Positions 53,861 through 62,548 of a stretch of DNA of 64,000 bases are shown piece after piece (positions within the stretch are counted from its first letter, which is position 1; every line of letters starts with the position of its first letter). This stretch comes from Viridilinea sp964592425 (lineage in GTDB: Bacteria; Chloroflexota; Chloroflexia; Chloroflexales; Chloroflexaceae). Made by a program: the position numbers and the translations under genes. Where the stretch lies: assembly GCA_964592425.1 (NCBI GenBank), contig CAZQCG010000010.1:62001-126000 (forward strand). Direction: 5' to 3'. Below the pieces are notes generated by a model that made no database searches, was not told the DNA's origin, and saw nothing but the letters and a program-made list of their open reading frames with translations.

Positions 53861-55165
53861 ATGATCCGGACAAGCCATGCCCTGCTCTTCGGGGCAATCA
53901 CTGTACTGCTGGTTGGGACGCTGGCCTTTGGTACCGGCTGGGTGACTGCGCGTAGCGTTGGGACGACGCCGCTCGATACGCTGCTTGCCGAATTCGGGCT
54001 GAGCGATGAGCGCCAGGCCACGCCTGCCGATCTGCGTGATGAATTTGCGGTCTTCTGGCGCGTCTGGGCGCTGGTCGAAGGTGAGTTCTACCATACCGAG
54101 CCGCTCGATCACCAGCGGATGGTGTATGGCGCGATTAAGGGTATGCTCAGTTCGCTCGATGACGAATACACCAGCTTCCAGGAGCCCGATCTGGCCGCAG
54201 CGAGCCGCGAGTCCATGCAGGGCACCTTCGAGGGGATCGGGGCCTTCCTGCGCTATGAAGATGGCCAGATCGTGATCGACCGACTCTTCGCCGAAGGCCC
54301 GGCTGAACAGGCCGGGGTGCATGCCGGCGATCAGATTGTCGCCATCGACGGAGTCGAGCTGACTCCGCTGCTTGCTGGCCTGAGCAATGAGGAGGCCACC
54401 GCCATTGCCGTCGAGCGCATCCGTGGCCCCAAAGGCACGGTAGTCACCCTCAGCCTGCGGCGCCCGCCTGCCGCAGAGACGGTCGAAGTGGCGATCACCC
54501 GCGACGAGTTGCCATTGATCACCGTGAACGCCCGCATGATCGAGGATGATGTGGCCTATATCCAGATCACCGAATTTAAGGCCAACACCGCCGAGCTCCT
54601 TGATCAAGCCCTGCGTGAGTTGATCCCCCAGCAGCCCCGTAGCATTGTGCTTGACCTGCGTAACAATCCCGGCGGCTACCTACGCACAGCCCAGGAGGTG
54701 CTTGGACGTTTCTACAAAGGTGTGGCCCTCTATGAGCAGGAGGGTGGTGGGGTAGAGAAAGAATTGCCCACCATCCCCGGATCTGCCGAAACACAGCTCT
54801 ACGACATTCCTATGGTCGTGCTGATCAATAATGGCTCGGCCAGTGCCGCTGAAATCGTCGCCGGGGCCCTGCGCGACGAGCGCCCCGGCACCACCCTGGT
54901 TGGCGAGCGCAGCTTCGGCAAGGGCTCGGTGCAGAACATCCATCAGCTTGAAGACGGCAGCAGCGCCCGCATCACAATTGCCCGCTGGTTCACCCCTAGC
55001 CATGCCTCCATCCACCGCGTCGGCATCACCCCCGAGTACGAGGTCGCCGCTTCGGACGATCCAGCCTACTCCGTGCCCTGCATCATTGAGGGTGAGAGCG
55101 ACTGCCACGACGCCCAACTCGCCTGGGGGCTTACGTTCCTCGCCGATAGACTCAGCCAGCGCTAG
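53861..55165 (+). CDS. C-terminal processing protease, S41 family
   Basis: 434 residues. N-terminal signal anchor (about 5-28), helical N-domain, PDZ domain (GIGAFLRYEDGQIVIDRL, AGVHAGDQIVAIDGVEL) and S41 core with LDLRNNPGGYLRTA. Catalytic Ser328 in NNGSASAAEIV and Lys354 in ERSFGKGSVQ are both present. It would trim exported proteins at the membrane. Contrast the S41-like lipoprotein at 26688-28118, which lacks the Lys. Confidence 0.94.
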   Translation: MIRTSHALLFGAITVLLVGTLAFGTGWVTARSVGTTPLDTLLAEFGLSDERQATPADLRDEFAVFWRVWALVEGEFYHTEPLDHQRMVYGAIKGMLSSLDDEYTSFQEPDLAAASRESMQGTFEGIGAFLRYEDGQIVIDRLFAEGPAEQAGVHAGDQIVAIDGVELTPLLAGLSNEEATAIAVERIRGPKGTVVTLSLRRPPAAETVEVAITRDELPLITVNARMIEDDVAYIQITEFKANTAELLDQALRELIPQQPRSIVLDLRNNPGGYLRTAQEVLGRFYKGVALYEQEGGGVEKELPTIPGSAETQLYDIPMVVLINNGSASAAEIVAGALRDERPGTTLVGERSFGKGSVQNIHQLEDGSSARITIARWFTPSHASIHRVGITPEYEVAASDDPAYSVPCIIEGESDCHDAQLAWGLTFLADRLSQR

Positions 55166-55353
55166 ACTCAGGAACCGAGGCTGTTACTTGCGGGATCTCT
55201 TCGGTGAACCCCACCCCAATATGGACGAACAAGAGTCTGAATGGCATGGTATACTGGCCCTCAACAGGCCACGTGAAGCTGTACACCTACAGTTTAGAGT
55301 GCTTCGCGCTGGGGATGGGGGTTAGGAGATGGGGGTTGCCTCGTCTGGACGCC

Positions 55354-55399
55354 ATCCACCACGCGCAGGTCGGCTCAACCTTTCTGAGAACCACTGTAG
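55354..55399. repeat. 46-bp dispersed repeat, copy 2
   Basis: 44 of 46 bases match 43797-43842. It lies in the 276-bp gap before the pseudokinase gene, 43 nt upstream of its start, so may include or affect its promoter. Confidence 0.8.
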
Positions 55400-55441
55400 G
55401 TAGAGCAAACCAGAGCGATAGGGGCTGTTCAGGCACTGATC

Positions 55442-57343
55442 ATGAGCCTACCGCAAGTGACGGTACAGAGTGAGCGCCGCAGCGGTGATAACCTCACCGA
55501 GTTGCGTAACTATCGCCTGATCGAGCGTCAGAGTCAGGAAGAGCTCGCCACAGTCTACCGTGCCAGCCACCTGACCCTTGACCGTCCGGTGCAGGTACAT
55601 CTGCTGCGCCGCCACGACTGGATTTCGGCCAGCCGTTTCCAGTTGGCGGCCCGCCTGGCCGCCCACCTCAGTCACCCCAACCTGGTGCCGGTGATCGATG
55701 CTGGCCATGACGAAAAATATGGTGACTACCTGGTCACCCCGGAGCTTGACGCACGCCCCCTTAGTGTGCTTCTGCGCGAAGGAGCACTGCCACCGGCGCT
55801 CACCGTACGCGTGGTTGCCCAGATTGCCCTGGCCCTCGACTACCTGCATAGCCAGCAAATCTTCCACCGCGATGTGCAACCGGCCAATGTCTTCGTTACC
55901 AGCGGCGGAGTGGCTTACCTGGCGAACCTGAGCCTGGCGGCTGGCCCCGATACGCCTGACCTGAGCAGCATCGACGAGGCCGATTACCTGACACCCTACT
56001 CGGCACCTGAACAGCGCCTGGCCCAGGGTGAAGCCGGGGCAGCCCTTGATGTCTACAGCCTCGGTGCGCTCACCTTTCATATGCTCTCCGGTGAACTGCC
56101 CCCCGCCCCCGGCCTCGAACTGCCCAGCCTTGCCACCCGTGACGCTGGCCTTGCCCCGGCTGACCGCATCGTGCGGCGTATGCTGGCCAGCGATCCCGCC
56201 GCCCGTTTTCCCTCCGCTGGCATAGCTGCCGCTGCGCTCCGCCAGGCTCTGCGGAGCCTGGTTGATCTGAGCACCGCCGATATGGAGGAGTCACGCTGGG
56301 AGACCGGTGCCGAGTGGCTCGAAAACCCGGTCGAGACCGCCCTTGGCCCGACCCTTGATGAGGGTCTGCGTGACTTTATCGCCCGTGCCCGCCGCCGTGC
56401 CGACGACCTGCACCGCCGTGATGTGATCCGCCGCACCCTCAACCGCTGGAGCCGCGACGGCTTCTTCCGCCGCCGGCCCCTCGGCCAGTTGATTAGCCCC
56501 GAGCAAATCGTCAGCTATAACCTCTACTTCTATGAACTGCGCACGCTCTACGAGAGTCGTAGCGGCATGCAAGTGCATACCCGCCCCGCTCAGACCGGCG
56601 AACTGAGTGCCAACCTGCCCCCCCTCGATCTCTGGAAAGTGGCTGTCAACGAGCCGGAAGATGGCCCTTTTGTCGAGGTACGCCCGCAGACCCTGCCTGT
56701 CCCCAACTCAAGCCGCCTGGTGGGCTGTAACGAATGCGCCAGCAGTGGCGGCATCCGCTGCCGCACCTGCAAAGGCAGCGGCACCGTTGAAAAGACGCGC
56801 AAAGTCTCTGATCGCGACCGCTCAAGTGCCAGCGAGACTTTCTCGGAGACCTGTACGACATGCAAAGGGGTGGGGCGTGAGCCGTGCCCTCGCTGCAACG
56901 GCAGCGGCAACCTGATCGAAGAGCAGGTCTTCACCTGGGCACGCCAGGCCCGGCGTTTCAACAATACCGACGATATCGAAGGGCTACCCGAGGGCTTGAT
57001 CCGGCGTCGGCTTGAGCCGGTCTTTACCGGTATGATCAACGCCTATGAGGGTCGCTGGCACAGTGTTGCGCCCCTCGCCGAACTGCTGCGCGCCGCCATC
57101 ACTGCCGCCGAAGCCGACGAAGATACCCGCATCATCGCCACTGAGTTAACCATCCAGGGGGCTCCGATCACCGAAATGGACTTCACGCTTGATGAGAAGC
57201 CCCAGCGCCTCTACCTGATCGGCTTCGATAATGAACTGGTCGGTGATTGGAGCTTGCTCAACTCTGAGCGCGTCATTCTTGCCATAATTGTGGTGCTGCT
57301 CAGCTTGCTTGCTGCCCTGGCCCTCTTGCTCACCTTCGTCTGA
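55442..57343 (+). CDS. Pseudokinase fused to DnaJ-type zinc finger with C-terminal membrane anchor
   Basis: 633 residues. Residues about 20-280 have a protein-kinase fold: LVPVIDAGH, ALDYLHSQQIFHRDVQPANVF, TPYSAPEQ and DVYSLGALTFHMLSG. Key residues are changed: no Gly-rich loop, the VAIK Lys is His53 (VQVHLL), HRDVK is HRDVQ (Gln146), and DFG reads NLS (Asn162). HRD Asp144 is kept. A helical middle leads to four Cys pairs (429/432, 440/443, 471/474, 482/485) of CxxCxGxG type, as in the DnaJ zinc-finger domain. The last 23 residues are a hydrophobic anchor, so the bulk faces the cytoplasm. No J-domain. Probably a scaffold or unfolded-protein sensor; function is inference. Confidence 0.85.
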   Translation: MSLPQVTVQSERRSGDNLTELRNYRLIERQSQEELATVYRASHLTLDRPVQVHLLRRHDWISASRFQLAARLAAHLSHPNLVPVIDAGHDEKYGDYLVTPELDARPLSVLLREGALPPALTVRVVAQIALALDYLHSQQIFHRDVQPANVFVTSGGVAYLANLSLAAGPDTPDLSSIDEADYLTPYSAPEQRLAQGEAGAALDVYSLGALTFHMLSGELPPAPGLELPSLATRDAGLAPADRIVRRMLASDPAARFPSAGIAAAALRQALRSLVDLSTADMEESRWETGAEWLENPVETALGPTLDEGLRDFIARARRRADDLHRRDVIRRTLNRWSRDGFFRRRPLGQLISPEQIVSYNLYFYELRTLYESRSGMQVHTRPAQTGELSANLPPLDLWKVAVNEPEDGPFVEVRPQTLPVPNSSRLVGCNECASSGGIRCRTCKGSGTVEKTRKVSDRDRSSASETFSETCTTCKGVGREPCPRCNGSGNLIEEQVFTWARQARRFNNTDDIEGLPEGLIRRRLEPVFTGMINAYEGRWHSVAPLAELLRAAITAAEADEDTRIIATELTIQGAPITEMDFTLDEKPQRLYLIGFDNELVGDWSLLNSERVILAIIVVLLSLLAALALLLTFV

Positions 57344-57551
57344 TGTTGGCTGGGAGCGCGTCGCACTGGCCTGTATGTGGGCCGGACGCCCGCGCACCCA
57401 GAAAAGCAAGCAAACTTCGTTCACAGACTACTCAGTCTGGCATCAGCACCGCTTCAGCCTGCCATAAGTCAGGCTACGCTCAAGTGTGCCCTTGTACAGC
57501 GTTTGCTTAGATGCCTACTTCGATCAGGGACGTCTGCCCTGGAGGTGTCCT

Positions 57552-58889
57552 ATGTTTGCTTCACGCCTTTCACGCTGCTGGGTCTTACTCCCCGCACTAT
57601 TGATCATTCTTATACTCACGGCCTGTGGCACGCTTGAGCCGGTAGCCGTCTCGCCATCTCTCAGCCTGCCCACCGCCCAGGTGTTGGCCACCGCTGCGCC
57701 CGAACTGCCGCTCCAGATCAGCACGCCAACCGCAACGCCCATCCCGCCGACACCAACTCCTATGCCCGTTGTCGCCACCCCGGCACCACTGCCAACCCCA
57801 CGCGAAGGCCCCGGTGGTCTGCCCTACCCACTGACACTGACCAAGTTGAACTTCGGGGTGGTCGGACACCTCTACTACACAGATCGTTATACAACGCTGG
57901 CCAAGGCGCGTGAGGTTGGCTTTCGCTGGTTTCGCCAGCAGATCCACTGGCGTGATATTGAAGACCAGAGCGGCGCTTACTTCTGGGGCGATCTGGACAA
58001 CATCGTTGCCGATGTCAACGCTGCGGGCATGCTGCTGATGATCAACATCACCCGCTCGCCCACATGGTACACAGCCAACGGCTCTGATGGCTTGCCCCAG
58101 GATCCAGCCAGCCTTGCGCGTTTCGCCGGTGCCCTCGCCGAGCGCTATCGTGGACGGGTACATGCCATCCTGATCTGGAATGAGCAGAATCTGGCCTATG
58201 AGAATGGCGGCAGCATCGGCCCGGACGACCCTGGTCACTTCGCCGAGATCATGGCCGCCTCGTACAATGCGATCAAGGCCGCTGACCCCAGCATCATCGT
58301 CGTCGCCGGGGCACCCGCTTCAACGGCCACCAACCATCCTGAAATTGCTATGGATACGCTCTCGTATCTACGGGGGCTCTACAGCTATAAGGATGGCATG
58401 ATCCGCGACTACTTTGACGTGCAGGCGCTGCATCCCGGCGGCTCGGCCAACCCGCCCGAAACGCTCTATCCTGCGCAGCCCAGCACTGCCCAGGGCTGGA
58501 CCGACGACCCTTCGTTCTACTTCCGCCATGTTGAGAACCAGCGCCGGGTGATGGAAGAGACAGGTATGGGTGATCATCAGGTCTGGATCACCGAGTACGG
58601 CTGGGCCACGCCAAACAGCACCCCCGGCTACGAGTTCGGCAACCAGATCAGCTTCGAGGCCCAGCGTGACTATATCGTCGGGGCCGTCTGGTACACCTTC
58701 AACAACTATCCCTGGGTCAGCAACATGTTCCTCTGGAACCTGAACTTCACCGTGCTCCAGCGTGAAGCGGGACGTGACCCCATGCACGAACAAGGCTCCT
58801 TCAGCATCGTCAACGCCGACTGGTCACCCCGCCCGGCCTTCTGGGGCCTGCAACAGGCCATCGCCGAGGTGCATGGACGCCAGCCATAA
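57552..58889 (+). CDS. Glycoside hydrolase-like lipoprotein (clan A, GH39/GH5 style)
   Basis: 445 residues. Lipoprotein signal ending LTACG, a Pro/Thr-rich linker (about 45-95), then a TIM-barrel. HAILIWNEQNLAYENGG has the acid/base candidate Glu211 in NEQN, and QVWITEYGWAT the nucleophile candidate Glu348. WFRQQIHWRDIEDQSGAYFW is typical of GH39-like enzymes. Substrate unknown, perhaps its own or other bacterial exopolysaccharide. ATG 57552 chosen for GGAGGT 5 nt upstream and the lipobox. Confidence 0.85.
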   Translation: MFASRLSRCWVLLPALLIILILTACGTLEPVAVSPSLSLPTAQVLATAAPELPLQISTPTATPIPPTPTPMPVVATPAPLPTPREGPGGLPYPLTLTKLNFGVVGHLYYTDRYTTLAKAREVGFRWFRQQIHWRDIEDQSGAYFWGDLDNIVADVNAAGMLLMINITRSPTWYTANGSDGLPQDPASLARFAGALAERYRGRVHAILIWNEQNLAYENGGSIGPDDPGHFAEIMAASYNAIKAADPSIIVVAGAPASTATNHPEIAMDTLSYLRGLYSYKDGMIRDYFDVQALHPGGSANPPETLYPAQPSTAQGWTDDPSFYFRHVENQRRVMEETGMGDHQVWITEYGWATPNSTPGYEFGNQISFEAQRDYIVGAVWYTFNNYPWVSNMFLWNLNFTVLQREAGRDPMHEQGSFSIVNADWSPRPAFWGLQQAIAEVHGRQP

Positions 58890-58896
58890 GGGGTGG

Positions 58897-59496
58897 TCAC
58901 GGCCTGCTTTGGGTCACCAGGATCGACCATGTGACACCAGGGCGTCCACCGTCGGCTTCGTCGCTCTGGAAGAGTGGGCTCAAGCCGAGCGTGTGACAGT
59001 GTTGGAGCAGATCGGCAGCCGCCAGAGCTGTATAGAGCCGTCCATCCGGCTCACGCTCAGCGGGGGTCTGGCTGGCCCGGTAAGTGAGCACCAGCCGCCC
59101 AGCGGGGGCCAGGATGCGCCGCAGGGCGGCCAGCGCAGGTACCAGGGCAGCGGCGGGCAAATGCATCAGCACGGCACTGCAGAGGACGTTGTTATAAGCA
59201 GCGTCAGCGATGCCCACAAGCTCAGGCAGGTCGGCCTGGCGCAGATCAAGTTGCGGATAGGCCGCTCGGGCTGCCGCAAGCATGCCCAGCGAAGCGTCAT
59301 AGCCGACCGTGGGGAAACCGGCCTGGTTCAGCCAGGCCGTATCACGGCCACTGCCGCAGCCGATATCAGCCGTCGGCGCGGCGGGTCTGAACCAGCGCAG
59401 CAGCAGGTTGTGCAACGCAGCCGGTTGCTTGTCGCGCTGGGCAGCGGCAAAAGCCGCCGCTTGCGCATCATAGGTGGCAATCGTAAGCGCATCCAT
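58897..59496 (-). CDS. Class I SAM-dependent methyltransferase
   Basis: 199 residues. Motif I ADIGCGSGRDTAWLNQAGF, motif II VGYDASLGMLAAARA, then NNVLCSAVLMHLP and ALRRILAPAGRLVLTYRA. Small-molecule type with no clear substrate. GGAGAA precedes ATG 59496. It is 48 nt downstream of the coiled-coil membrane protein gene, same strand, and convergent with the glycoside hydrolase gene. Confidence 0.9.
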   Translation of the reverse strand: MDALTIATYDAQAAAFAAAQRDKQPAALHNLLLRWFRPAAPTADIGCGSGRDTAWLNQAGFPTVGYDASLGMLAAARAAYPQLDLRQADLPELVGIADAAYNNVLCSAVLMHLPAAALVPALAALRRILAPAGRLVLTYRASQTPAEREPDGRLYTALAAADLLQHCHTLGLSPLFQSDEADGGRPGVTWSILVTQSRP

Positions 59497-59544
59497 ACGC
59501 TGTTCTCCTGCCCATTGCTCAAAGCCCACGCAGCGCCAGGCGGC

Positions 59545-60372
59545 TCAGTCTACAACCTTGCCACGCATCAGCAGATCGCGGCCCTGGACAAGCAGGCCGA
59601 TCTGCGACAGCCCCAGCCAGAGCAGGAGCAAGATCAGCAAGCTACGCGCCACGATGAACCAGGCAGGGGCGGCGGCGCGTACATGCTCCAGTTCAGCTTG
59701 CAGATCGGCCACTACGGTCTGGTAGGAACTGATAATAGTACGCGCCTCGCCCAGACTGCTCTCGATTGCCGCAATGCCATCGGCCACCTCGGCCAGGTCG
59801 CGGCTCAACTGATCGAGATTCTCTCCGGTCGTCGCCAGACCCGTAGCCACTTCGCCAAGCGAGGCGGGGATCGGGGCAAGACTGTCATTCACCTCACTGA
59901 TGGACTGGGCCAGAGGCACTTCGGGATTGTAGTTCACACCGACAAAAGTCAAGCCACCGAGCACCCGATCAACGATCTGGGCTGTCGCCTGGGCCGAACT
60001 GAGCGCCTGACGGGTCGCCGTGATCGTCTCAGGCAGATTCTCGCCGGTCAGTGTCTCCAGAGTAATGATTGTCGGCCCAGTCTCACGCACAGCCTCTGTT
60101 GCACCAAGGATGGCCAGTTCCAGCGAGCTCAGGGTACTCTGCACCTCAACCAGGGTGGTGTCAGCCAGTTCAAGCCCGCCAGCAGTGGTCGTAAGAGCCT
60201 GGCCGAGGGTGTTCAACTCACGCTGCAGGGCACCCTCAGCGGCGGCACTGATCACCAGCGTAACGATCAGCCCGGCCAGGCTGAGCAACATACCCAGCAG
60301 GCCGGTACCAATCAGCAACGGGCCAAGCACCTGCTGCCAGCTGCGTTTGGCGGATGTGGGCGCGGGCTGCAT
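59545..60372 (-). CDS. Membrane protein with extended helical extracytoplasmic domain
   Basis: 275 residues. N-terminal transmembrane helix (about 17-43), a 180-residue helical region rich in Leu, Thr, Ala and Glu with heptad-like spacing (coiled coil likely), then a second transmembrane helix (about 235-258). The layout resembles methyl-accepting or MCE-like membrane helices but no signalling domain follows. Function unknown. GAGGAG precedes ATG 60372. A structured leader may lie upstream. Confidence 0.7.
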   Translation of the reverse strand: MQPAPTSAKRSWQQVLGPLLIGTGLLGMLLSLAGLIVTLVISAAAEGALQRELNTLGQALTTTAGGLELADTTLVEVQSTLSSLELAILGATEAVRETGPTIITLETLTGENLPETITATRQALSSAQATAQIVDRVLGGLTFVGVNYNPEVPLAQSISEVNDSLAPIPASLGEVATGLATTGENLDQLSRDLAEVADGIAAIESSLGEARTIISSYQTVVADLQAELEHVRAAAPAWFIVARSLLILLLLWLGLSQIGLLVQGRDLLMRGKVVD

Positions 60373-60453
60373 AGGCTGGTTTCTCCTCAGACAAAAGCGG
60401 TAGCCCCAGTATAGTACTCTTTTCCCTAGCGTTGTATCGCAGGTACTCAGTAT

Positions 60454-60519
60454 GTAGGGGCAATCCCTACGGGGTGGCCTACTACACCCCCGATCCCATT
60501 GCCTTGCGGCGTTTGGGAT
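60454..60519 (-). ncRNA. Candidate structured RNA upstream of the coiled-coil membrane protein gene
   Basis: Three consecutive hairpins on the minus strand: ATCCCA...TGGGAT with an inner GCC-GCAA-GGC stem capped by a GNRA tetraloop (60493-60519); GGGGTG...CACCCC (60471-60490); and GTAGGG...CCCTAC (60454-60470). Similar G-rich, unstructured-looking but non-coding sequence continues to about 60660. It could be a leader of the minus-strand gene, a small RNA, or a remnant of a structured mobile intron; class unknown. Confidence 0.4.
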
Positions 60520-60691
60520 TGCATATGCGCCCTTTGATGCTTTTGCCTGATGGTGATTCTCTCGCCTACGACCAATCTGCTTGACGTTCTCTAGGTTCTT
60601 CCGCACCCGTCTGGCTTTTCACCACTGTTCCTAGGGTCATCGAGTCTTGGCTATTCGCACTACTCATGGGCATATACGACGATCATTTTAC

Positions 60692-60713
60692 CTGTCACTC
60701 GCTTTTGTGACAG
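60692..60713. promoter_or_regulatory. Palindromic regulator site candidate
   Basis: CTGTCAC, 8 bp, CTGTCAC complement (GTGACAG): a 7+8+7 dyad like those bound by CRP/FNR-type or other dimeric regulators. It lies in the 676-bp divergent gap between the coiled-coil protein and maf. Confidence 0.4.
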
Positions 60714-60867
60714 AACCGCCAATGATCTTGTTCAGGTGCCACACCACAGGAGCACGGTGATGGTTTCAGTATAGCACAAAAGTTTGTATCTTACAAGGCC
60801 AGAAGTCGCAGCAAAACGCAACAAAACGCCTTGTTTCTTGTAAACGTTTAAGATACCCGAGAACACA

Positions 60868-60972
60868 GCTATAGATCCTGAGAAAAAGAATCTGGAAGTT
60901 GGCGCTTGGTGAGCGCATCAGGAAGCGGCAGAACCTACGGCCTTCCAGATTCTTTATCTGACTGACTATAGC
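60868..60972. repeat. 105-bp inverted-repeat element upstream of maf
   Basis: Outer arms GCTATAG (60868-60874 and 60966-60972) and inner arms AAAGAATCTGGAAG (60885-60898 and 60942-60955), both paired in order, with a short GCGC stem in the loop. It is more AT-rich than its surroundings. No target duplication found. It may be a third type of small mobile element or a large regulatory hairpin. A separate TAAACGTTTA palindrome lies at 60841-60850. Confidence 0.65.
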
Positions 60973-61048
60973 GGCTGTCTTGCGGTTTAGGTGTGTGCAT
61001 GCTATCATCGCCGCATTCACGCTGATCTCTGGCTGCGGTTTTTGAAGG

Positions 61049-61807
61049 ATGACAGCCCCTGTGATCGATCAGCAGCCCCATCTCGAAGTAGATTTTCCGG
61101 GCATTGTGCGGCCCCTTGTGCTCGCTTCAGCCTCGCCGCGCCGCCACGAGCTGCTGACCGCCCTGGGGGCCACGTTCAGCATTGTCGTCACCGATGCTGA
61201 AGAGAGGGACACTCCCGTACCGCCGGAGTTGATCGCGGCCCTGCCGCAGGCCGAGGTGCCGCTCAGCCAGCACCCCACCCTGCTGGCCTGGCGCAAAGCG
61301 ACCGCAGCGGCCCTGACCAGCGATCCTGCCACGGTCATTCTCGCTGCCGACACGGTGGTGGTGATTGATGGCGAGGTACTCAACAAACCGCTTGACGACC
61401 GCCATGCGCAGACGATGCTGCAACGCCTGGCCGGGCGTACGCACACGGTCTACACTGGCCTGTGTCTACTCGAGGCAGGCTCCCTGACGGCACGGCCACA
61501 GCAACTGGCACTGGTTCAGGCCCAGGTGAGCTTTCACCCGCTCGCGGCCACGACGATTGCGGCCTATGTTGCCACGGGCGAGCCACGCGACAAAGCCGGT
61601 GCTTACGGCCTGCAGGGCATGGGCGCACGTCTGGTGCGCGAAGTCTGTGGCAGCTACACGGCAGTAGTTGGCCTGCCAATCACCGAAACCCACGCCCTCC
61701 TGCAGGCGGCGGGCATCAATGGCTTGCGCGAGCCGCACGCCACATACCGGCGCTGGCTGGAGAGCCAGGGAAAGGAGCCCTTGCCATGTCCTCCCACTCG
61801 ACCATAA
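61049..61807 (+). CDS. maf: Maf-family nucleotide pyrophosphatase
   Basis: 252 residues. LVLASASPRRHELLTALG is the family signature; ADTVVVIDGEVLNKP and EPRDKAGAYGLQGMGARLV hold the catalytic and metal residues. It removes non-standard or modified nucleoside triphosphates such as m5UTP or dTTP. Insertion of about 15 residues in the first third makes it longer than usual (about 200). It overlaps the response-regulator start by 22 nt. Confidence 0.93.
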   Translation: MTAPVIDQQPHLEVDFPGIVRPLVLASASPRRHELLTALGATFSIVVTDAEERDTPVPPELIAALPQAEVPLSQHPTLLAWRKATAAALTSDPATVILAADTVVVIDGEVLNKPLDDRHAQTMLQRLAGRTHTVYTGLCLLEAGSLTARPQQLALVQAQVSFHPLAATTIAAYVATGEPRDKAGAYGLQGMGARLVREVCGSYTAVVGLPITETHALLQAAGINGLREPHATYRRWLESQGKEPLPCPPTRP

Positions 61808-62541
61808 GATTATTCATCATTGATGATCACCCGCTCTTTCGCCAGGGTGTGCGCTGGGCCCTGGCCGGCGAGGAAGACCTGATCATCGTGGGCGAGGCTT
61901 CGAGCGGCGAGGCGGCCCTTGAGTGGCTGAACCAGGCCGGGTTGAGCCAGGAGCCGAATGTGCTCCTGGTTGACCTGAACCTGCCGGGGATGAGTGGGCT
62001 TGAGGTGACGCGCCAGGTGCGCCGTCAATATCCAAGCCTGGGGGTCGTGATGCTGAGCATGCACGAGAGTGACGAGCAGGCCTTCAATGCTCTTCGTGCC
62101 GGCGCAGCCGCCTACCGCTCGAAGGATGTCAAGCCCCAGGCGCTGGTCGAGATTTTGCGCCGGGTGGCCCACGGCGAGTATGTGATCAACGATGTGGTGC
62201 TCGAAGAGCCACGCGTGGCCAGCCGGGTGCTCACCCAGTTCCGTAATCTGCCCCAGACCACCCCGACCACGCCCGAGGCGCTCGATCTGCCGATCTTCAC
62301 CCCGCTGAGTGATCGTGAGATCGAGGTGCTTGAGCGCATCGCCAGCGGCGGCAGCAACAAAGAGATCGCCGACTCGCTCGGCATCAGTACGCAGACCGTG
62401 AAGAACCATATCTCCTCGATCCTGCGCAAACTCTCGCTGAACGACCGCACCCAGGCGGTGCTCTTCGCCCTGCGCCGCGGCTGGATCGAGGCCCCCAGCA
62501 CCATCCGCCACGGTACTGGCGAAACTGAGGAAGGGGCATAG
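61786..62541 (+). CDS. NarL/LuxR-family response regulator
   Basis: 251 residues. Receiver domain with acidic pocket IIDDHPLFRQGV, phosphoacceptor Asp63 in LLVDLNLPGMSG, and Lys in YRSKD. A linker leads to a LuxR HTH (LSDREIEVLERIASGGSNKEI, GISTQTVKNHISSILRKL; given as two blocks). No histidine kinase is adjacent. ATG 61786 chosen for AAAGGAG 8 nt upstream; it lies inside the end of maf, so translation is likely coupled. Confidence 0.94.
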   Translation: MSSHSTIRLFIIDDHPLFRQGVRWALAGEEDLIIVGEASSGEAALEWLNQAGLSQEPNVLLVDLNLPGMSGLEVTRQVRRQYPSLGVVMLSMHESDEQAFNALRAGAAAYRSKDVKPQALVEILRRVAHGEYVINDVVLEEPRVASRVLTQFRNLPQTTPTTPEALDLPIFTPLSDREIEVLERIASGGSNKEIADSLGISTQTVKNHISSILRKLSLNDRTQAVLFALRRGWIEAPSTIRHGTGETEEGA

Positions 62542-62548
62542 GCGGCGC

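Noticed and set aside
58762..60414. Long open frame of about 550 codons on the plus strand
   Set aside because: It runs antisense to the methyltransferase and coiled-coil protein genes, has Arg/Gln-rich random composition and no motifs.
60766..61020. Small minus-strand frame in the maf upstream gap
   Set aside because: It crosses the inverted repeat at 60868-60972, has no ribosome site and no recognisable motif.
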